In this document: in pieces, positions 58,455 through 64,000 of the stretch
Layout: each line of letters begins with the position of its first letter
How positions within the stretch are numbered: position 1 is the stretch's first letter
Assembly: GCF_958979055.1 (NCBI RefSeq)
Contig: NC_084888.1
Span: 32,578,804 to 32,642,803, forward strand
Reading direction: 5' to 3'
DNA length: 64,000 bases
Source: Alnus glutinosa
Lineage: Eukaryota > Streptophyta > Magnoliopsida > Fagales > Betulaceae
The notes under the pieces: model-generated
Databases searched by the model: none
Told to the model about the DNA's origin: nothing
The model's input: the letters and a program-made list of their open reading frames with translations, nothing else
Program-made: the position numbers and the translations under genes

Positions 58455-59088
58455 TGATGCAGGAAGAAATCGGACGCAACTATAGAATTAATTAGTCTAT
58501 GATGTGGCGATGTGACTGGTTTGATTTAAGCAAGAAAAGGGAATGGTCAACTACTCAAGAAGGAAAGAAGAGACCTTTGGCAAATTGTGATTTAGAAGAT
58601 ATTCTCTACCGAATTGTCAACATCCATCAAGAGAAATACCAAGAAGGAAAGAAGAGACTATCGACAAATCTCTTGATCATCTTTTAAAGAATTCTCATAT
58701 TTATATTTACGTTGTCGTAAAGTAATATTATAGTTATTATTTTTTTCCCTAAAATATGGTCATTCTTTGGCACCAAGTATTTTTCATTAATTTGGAGATA
58801 TTCTTTGGTACAAAGTATTTCCATAATATGCTTATTTGTATTTATTTCAAGTCTTAGGAGATTTATTAGGCTTTTTGGGATTTTGCTATTTTTGGCAAAA
58901 TTCTTCTAAAGACCTAATTTTCAGCTATTAAAGCCTAGCTTGTGGGCGTTTTTCAGCAGCTTATTATTATTGATTAGTTATCAAAATTCAGAGTTTTCTC
59001 TTTGTTTTGGGGTGAATTTTCTAGTTTCTTCCTTGCAAATTACCTGTTGATTAGCCTACAGAATAATCGCTATTCTGTTCCGGCGTCA
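58455..59088 (+). repeat. 3' LTR
   Basis: Near-identical to 56790-57424, starting TGATGCAGGAAGAAATCGG and ending CGGCGTCA, then GACAT. Confidence 0.92.
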
Positions 59089-59119
59089 GACATGCACAGT
59101 CTTTTGACAGAAAAAGGAA

Positions 59120-59337
59120 AGATTGCCCATCAACCTTAAGTGAAGATCAAACCTGTGAAGCTTCTTCAAGAAGCTTCACTCATGCATTGTATCCAAAATG
59201 CCCCTACAAGCTATCACCCATTGTGTGGAAAGGCTAATTAGGTGAAGGGGTATTTTGGGCAAAATGCATGAGTGAAGCTTCTTGAAGAAGCTTCACCGGT
59301 TGACTTGCCCATTATGGCTGATGGGCAAGTCAGTTTT
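59120..59337. mobile_element. Foldback/hairpin inside the outer MITE
   Basis: GATTGCCCATCAACC, GTGAAGCTTCTTCAAGAAGC and CAAAATGCCCCT on the left are mirrored by AGGGGTATTTTGGG, GTGAAGCTTCTTGAAGAAGC and GGCTGATGGGCAAGTC on the right. The AAGCTTCTTCAAGAAGCTT pieces are themselves palindromes, so each arm can fold separately. Confidence 0.7.
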
Positions 59338-60446
59338 TTTTGCTAAAGAGCTGTGCATGCCCTGTATGCACAGTAAATGTGTCGGGGGTGGGGGAGGGGG
59401 AAAGGGGTGCGAGGAGTTAGCAAACAGAGCCAAATGCTTGCCAAACACCCCCCAGCTTTTCCTACGAACAAAAGTTCTCACAACCTAGGAAAAACTCTAG
59501 TCATATATGCGTTATCACCCCAAAATAATTAATTTATTTGAAACTTTCATAAAATCACTTAATATAGCACACATAAATATCTTTATAAACCACACACTGT
59601 ATGTGAGTTATTCATATTCGGATCTTCTCAATTTGAGACCAGATGGTACAAACTTCTCTCTTAAATCCCTAACGTCTTCGTAAGTACCACGTCAATCATG
59701 TGATGCTAATAGTACCACACGACATTATTACGCGACTCTAATACCATTTATAACGACCTAATCGTTTCGTCGTATTATCACACAAGCTCTATTTTTGAAC
59801 GTAATACCAAACATGTTTTAGTCGTGCGTTGATGCATAGATCAGAATAAAATCTTATTTGAACAGAAAAAGAAAAAGAAAAAGAAATTGGTTTGGAATCT
59901 TGGCCCGCCACATGATTTTACCAACCAGTTCCACATCGAGAACCGGTGTTGCGAAGAGTCTTTTTGGTAATCAGATAGCAGAAACATGGGCAAATGAGTT
60001 GTTGAATAATTCAAGCCACGAAAATTGACAGGAATTGTCCAATCCGGCATGATTATCGAGACGCACAGTAAAATTAAAGGCACAAAGCTGGATTACACAA
60101 AAATTACTCCGTTGAAACAGGCTTTCTTTTTTTCCCCTCAAATTGAATTGAATCATGACCCTACCAGAGTTTCACATGCCCGACGCCTCAACCAACTATT
60201 TTTCTCATTATCTGTAGGGAATACCCTTTTCTTTTCTTTTCTTTTTGGTAGCATTTTCACCAATCATAGGTTTTGTCAAAGCCTACGCCCTATTTGTTTA
60301 CTCTTTCCGTCCTATCTAACCAAAAGCTTTTCTTTATCTTAATCCTTTTTCCACAACCTTTTCAAGACAGATTAAAGTGTCACACAGATGTCTGTTTCTG
60401 CCCTCAACACCCTTTCCTTGCCTACATCAATCAATGGCTGGGGCCT

Positions 60447-60555
60447 CAAGAGCCGGAGAGGAGCTACTTCTTTTACATAAAAGAGTAAAATTATCTAAAA
60501 TAATAATATTTTGCCAGTATTTTTAAAAGAATCGGCTCCTCTCCGATTTATTTGA
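60447..60555. mobile_element. Small inverted-repeat element (~105 bp)
   Basis: GCCGGAGAGGAGCTACTTCT at the left is matched by the complement of AATCGGCTCCTCTCCGATT at the right, with an A/T core. Confidence 0.5.
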
Positions 60556-61452
60556 ACTACAGAGGACCTGATTCCGGGCCTTAGGGCTTTGGGGCTTTTA
60601 CCCTTTAGTAAAAGAAGATAGCATAGCTTTAAAAAAATAAAAAATAAAAAATAAATCAGAATAAGCCTAGAGTAATTTTAGAGTGGATAAAGTTTTCTTC
60701 TAAATTTTAGATTGGAATATTTAATTAAAATATGAGGCAATTTATGGAGTTAAGGTCTGGTTATGATATTATGTTAAATCACCACTTATTGCAAAAGCTT
60801 AAGCTGGTAGAAAATAGTAAATTTAAATCATTTTGTCAATACTTCAATTACATGTTTTAAAGACAAATGTCAGTTTAATAGACTAAATTAAAGAAATTCT
60901 TAAAAAAAATAAAAATAAAATAAAATAATCTATCTTTATAGGCCGGCCATTTTCAAGAGAGAGAGAGAGAGAGACGCATACTGATCCGGTTTTTTTGAGG
61001 TTGAGACACGGATTGACGACGTGTTTTTATTAAGAACTGTTAGTTTAGATGGACGGCTTAGATTAAAGAAATTATGGATGGGAAATTTTTTTAAAATTGC
61101 CGGGATTCTTCATCCTTCTTAAAGATGTTAAAAGAGATAATGAACAAATTAAATACCATTATTTGTTTGTTTCGGTAGTTACATCGAAAAATACTGATAA
61201 ACCATATAAAAATAGTGGGAAAAATGGATGACAAAACAAAGAAGACAACTAATTTGAAGGGTTGCTTTTTAAATTTGTATTGGTTCAATAAATTAAAGCA
61301 ATATGCCAATATGAACCATATGTTGAAGGTGATAATTCCTGGTGTTAAGTCCTTATTAAAGACAACGAAGGGTATGTTCCTTTTTGTCTTCTTTTATATC
61401 TTTTTTTATGCACTAGATTGTTTGGTCACCTATCCTAGCTAGATGATGCCTC

Positions 61453-61485
<33 letters not shown>

Positions 61486-62159
61486 TCTTTCTAAAATAAT
61501 TGTAATACATAATGCTTTCTGTCTTTGTAATTTAGCTCCCCTCCATTTCCCTCTTGAATTATGTAAACTTGCTTTAAGTCTACAATGGATGAACTTTATG
61601 CACAAGGAATCTGCTTTCGTTTGGCTTCTTATCATTCCAAAAGGCTTATCCTTTTAAGGCATTAGACTATTGCACTCTTTCATCACACACGTCCTTATCT
61701 TTTTGGATTAGGATGTCTCGAGGGTCTAATCAACATTACTTAACCAAACTTTACTTTATATTTGGGGCCATGAACAACGTGATGGTGATGACTCTTGCTA
61801 TTATTATTATTATTATTTTAATTTTTTTTTTCTTTTTCGTGTGTGGGTATAATTTGTTGGAACATTATAAATCCCTTGAGGATATTCGGAGCTGATCAGC
61901 TGATGTTATACATAATCATCTGGTGGTTACATGTTTAATGGGATGTTAATCACTTGAAAATGACAACAGAAAACGAAAATCATGTGAGCTTTCTCTATTA
62001 GAGTACTCTTACGTGCCGTGGTTATCTTCTTTTGCTACAACGGAAGTTTGGAGGCCGGTGTCACATTAGTAATTAAAGACGTGTTAGACTCTCGGCTCGT
62101 GTTTCTTGTAAAAAAAAAAAAAATGATAATTTCATAAAAATATATTGAATTATTTGCCG

Positions 62160-62490
62160 TTTTTTTTTTAAAAAAAGGTATTGAACTTTGAAACATCTCA
62201 ATAAGGGGTAATCTATTAGAATTTGTTGATAAATCCTTCCAAAATACCTCTCTCTTTTTTTTGAGGAAAAAAAATTGCTAGGATTTAGGAATTGGTCTGA
62301 ATTTAACGGAATTTTCAAAAATATTCATGCCTGAATCTTTAAAAAAAATTATACTTTTTTTAAAAAATAAAAATAAACACATAGGTATTTTAAAAATTTT
62401 GGCAAGATTTAAGAGTAAATCCTAACGAATTAACTTTTATTGAGACATTTGGAAACTTGGATATCTTAATTTGAACCATTTTTCTCAAAA
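62160..62490. repeat. Dispersed AT-rich element (relative of 44020-44400)
   Basis: See 44020-44400; it shares GTCTGAATTTAACGGAATTT and TATTCATGCCTGAA in the same order. Confidence 0.55.
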
Positions 62491-62513
62491 CGACCGGTAA
62501 TTCGATACTTTTT

Positions 62514-62516
<3 letters not shown>

Positions 62517-62553
<37 letters not shown>
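62517..62553 (+). repeat. Poly(A) tract
   Basis: About 36 uninterrupted A residues. It may be a retroposed tail, but no retroposon body was identified directly upstream. Confidence 0.8.
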
Positions 62554-62558
<5 letters not shown>

Positions 62559-62954
62559 TGCTTTGAAGACAATGTAAACCTTTTTGCTTTAGGGTTTTTC
62601 ATTGGGCATGATGGAACAACATATTTTACACAAATAGAATCTCAGAAATAAGACGTAATTACAAAGTGTAACCCACGAGGGGCAATCTGATCATGAGCGT
62701 TCATGTTGTATTCTAATTATTAACCTACTGATTAAGACATTGAAGTCAAGTCAAATTTTTGTATAAAATAGCATTACTTTGACCAAGTTTAGTTTAAAAT
62801 ATCTCTTAGGAATTAGGATGGTACAACCACTTGCAAAAACAAATCTCAAACTTTGCTGTTACACGTCCTTATGTTTTTTGGAAACATGTTAAAAACCTAA
62901 AGCAACAAATCAGAAATGATACGATTGAACGGTACGTACGTATGCAATCAAGAA

Positions 62955-63030
62955 GGCTGGTGGTTCAGTGACTTCAAAGAAATTCTTAAGTGGTTGGATA
63001 TTTACTAGAGTGAGAGTTCGACTCGATCCT
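62955..63030 (+). mobile_element. Possible tRNA-derived SINE head
   Basis: TGGTGGTTCAGTGAC (A box-like) and GAGAGTTCGACTCG (B box-like) lie about 45 bp apart on the plus strand, the right order and spacing for a RNA polymerase III promoter. No clear A tail or target duplication was found, so this is tentative. Confidence 0.3.
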
Positions 63031-64000
63031 GAAATAAGAATCTACAATCATATTAGTATTAGCCGCCTTGAATCAGACTCATGTTTTGATGGTACTGGTC
63101 AATCGGACTTACGAGAGAGCTTGCGATTTTCGTCTAATTAGAATAGCTAAAGTTGGTCTCTCCCACCTTATAGAAACTATAGGACTAAAAACAAAAAATT
63201 GTTGTCTTCTCCCTTGAGTTTTATCAGCACTGAATTATTGTCAACAATCTCGTGAAGATAGACATCACGTATGTATCAAGTTATCTCCAAGTCGTGATAT
63301 GTATTGTTTATATAGTTTATGTTTGACAAGGATTCTTGTCGATACAACAATTGCGTATCAATATTTGTTTTATTTGTTCTATTAAGTTTTGATTCTATGA
63401 AAATCAAGATTAGGGTCGGTTTGCTAAAATTCTAAAAAGCGATTTAGGTTTTAGGTTTCGAAAAGAGTTTTGAAGTAGGCAAAAATTGAGAATTGAATAC
63501 AAAATTTTGGAAGAATGTTTCGAGGGGGGCTCGGTGGCTACCCCCTCCGCCCTCGCAATGGGGGTGGTACCCCTGTAACGGTGAATGAGATGGCTTTACT
63601 CCCAATGCTGAAGTGATTGCACGACCCACCCCTTTGGTGTGGAGTGGTTACGCGAGCCACCTTCCACTTCAACACTGCCAGGGTGTGGTTGCCCCCTCTT
63701 GTGAGGTGAAGGAGGTAGAGCATACGTGGCATGATGACATGACTTTTGATACACGTGACAAGTTTTAATTGAGCGTAATGGGAGACTATGTCAATTGACA
63801 CTTCAACCATTAAAATTAAATTTGAATTAGTTTCTTTAATATGAGGTCTAGTAATTTAGAAGTCTTTTATGCGTCACTTTCGTATCCATCCAAAATTAAA
63901 GTGGCTTTTAAAATCATCATCAAACTTGTAATTGATTAGTACTATTAAATTTTAATCAAATAGTAATTTTAAAAATCACATCATTCTTAGAAGAATATAA

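Larger units (their letters stand above)
56790..59088 (+). mobile_element. Non-autonomous gag-only LTR retrotransposon (TR-GAG-like), intact ends
   Basis: Complete 2.3-kb element: 5' LTR 56790-57424, internal part 57425-58454, 3' LTR 58455-59088. Both LTRs start TGATGCAGG and end GGCGTCA. They are about 635 and 634 bp and differ at roughly a dozen to fifteen positions by eye, so the insertion is young. A 5-bp target duplication GACAT flanks it (56785-56789 and 59089-59093). The primer-binding site TGGTATCAGAGC matches the initiator-Met tRNA. The interior codes only for a gag-like N-terminal protein; protease, reverse transcriptase, RNase H and integrase are missing. The region before the 3' LTR (CGAATTCGAGGACGAATTCT) resembles the end of Ty3/gypsy elements. 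It must rely on a full-length partner to move. Confidence 0.92.
56715..59431. mobile_element. MITE with ~75-bp arms, split by an LTR retrotransposon
   Basis: The left arm is GGCCCTGTTTGCTAACTCCC then CTCCTCCCCCACCCCCGACA and CTGTGCATGCAGG (56715-56785). The right arm is the complement, CTGTGCATGCCCTG through GTCGGGGGTGGGGGAGGGGG to GAGTTAGCAAACAGAGCC (59349-59431). The GGCCCTGTTTG termini fit hAT-like MITEs. The retrotransposon at 56790-59088 sits just inside the left arm and duplicated GACAT of it. Confidence 0.8.
59432..64000. other. Intergenic, no gene recognised
   Basis: Contains a small inverted-repeat unit at 60447-60555, (GA)n at 60958-60975, (CT)n at 61449-61472, the AT-rich element at 62160-62490, an A run of about 36 at 62517-62553, a SINE-like patch at 62955-63030, and a GC-richer block at 63525-63720 with repeated GGGGGTGG, GCGAGCCACC and CACCCCTTTGG words. 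No exon with recognisable protein similarity on either strand. Confidence 0.5.

Noticed and set aside
63444..63810. Overlapping minus-strand ORFs in the GC-rich block
   Set aside because: The block is made of short repeated GGGGGTGG and GCGAGCCACC words; no family similarity.

Overview
This is a stretch of plant nuclear genome, about two-thirds A+T, with spliced genes (GT..AG introns), long intergenic gaps and many small DNA transposons. The gene set (PIP2 aquaporin, WPP domain-associated protein, pPLAIII-type patatin-like protein, plastid-type Trp/Tyr permease family protein) points to a eudicot, and the repeat content would suit a tree or shrub. I cannot name the species. There is no bacterial-style operon, CRISPR array or rRNA.

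Layout. 1-2461 (+): 3' part of a PIP2 aquaporin, cut by the window edge. 7515-10083 (+): a small two-exon Cys-rich protein. 11663-12658 (+): an intronless GC-rich monoacylglycerol lipase-like hydrolase. 14.5-21.6 kb: a transposon nest holding a LINE RNase H relic, MITEs inside a MITE, and a Pack-MULE-like element that carries exon 1 of plastid transketolase. 22099-25488 (+): a four-exon WPP domain-associated coiled-coil protein. Its last exon lies in a 1.5-kb segment repeated at 28.4-30.0 kb, and a hAT-like element with a 116-bp satellite sits exactly at the junction. 30601-31107 (+): a proline-rich single-pass membrane (AGP-like) protein. 32.0-35.6 kb (+): V-ATPase subunit G with a 5'UTR intron. 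36068-39646 (-): an eight-exon Trp/Tyr permease family protein. 39.6-48.6 kb: gene-poor, with a solo LTR, MITEs and short satellites. 50032-53313 (+): patatin-like PLP6/PLP7-type protein (pPLAIII). 56.7-59.4 kb: a young non-autonomous gag-only LTR retrotransposon inside an older MITE. 59.4-64 kb: no gene seen.

The genes are independent housekeeping or membrane-related loci and not a pathway, although several act on membranes (water channel, lipid hydrolase, acyl hydrolase, proton pump, carrier). The PIP2 and pPLAIII genes at the two ends match a gene pairing I recall from Arabidopsis chromosomes 2 and 3, so this may be an ancestral eudicot block. The most unusual parts are the rearrangements: the hAT/duplication junction at 25.3-30 kb, the transketolase-carrying TIR element at 16.6-19.0 kb, and the nested insertions at 16.1-16.6 and 56.7-59.4 kb.
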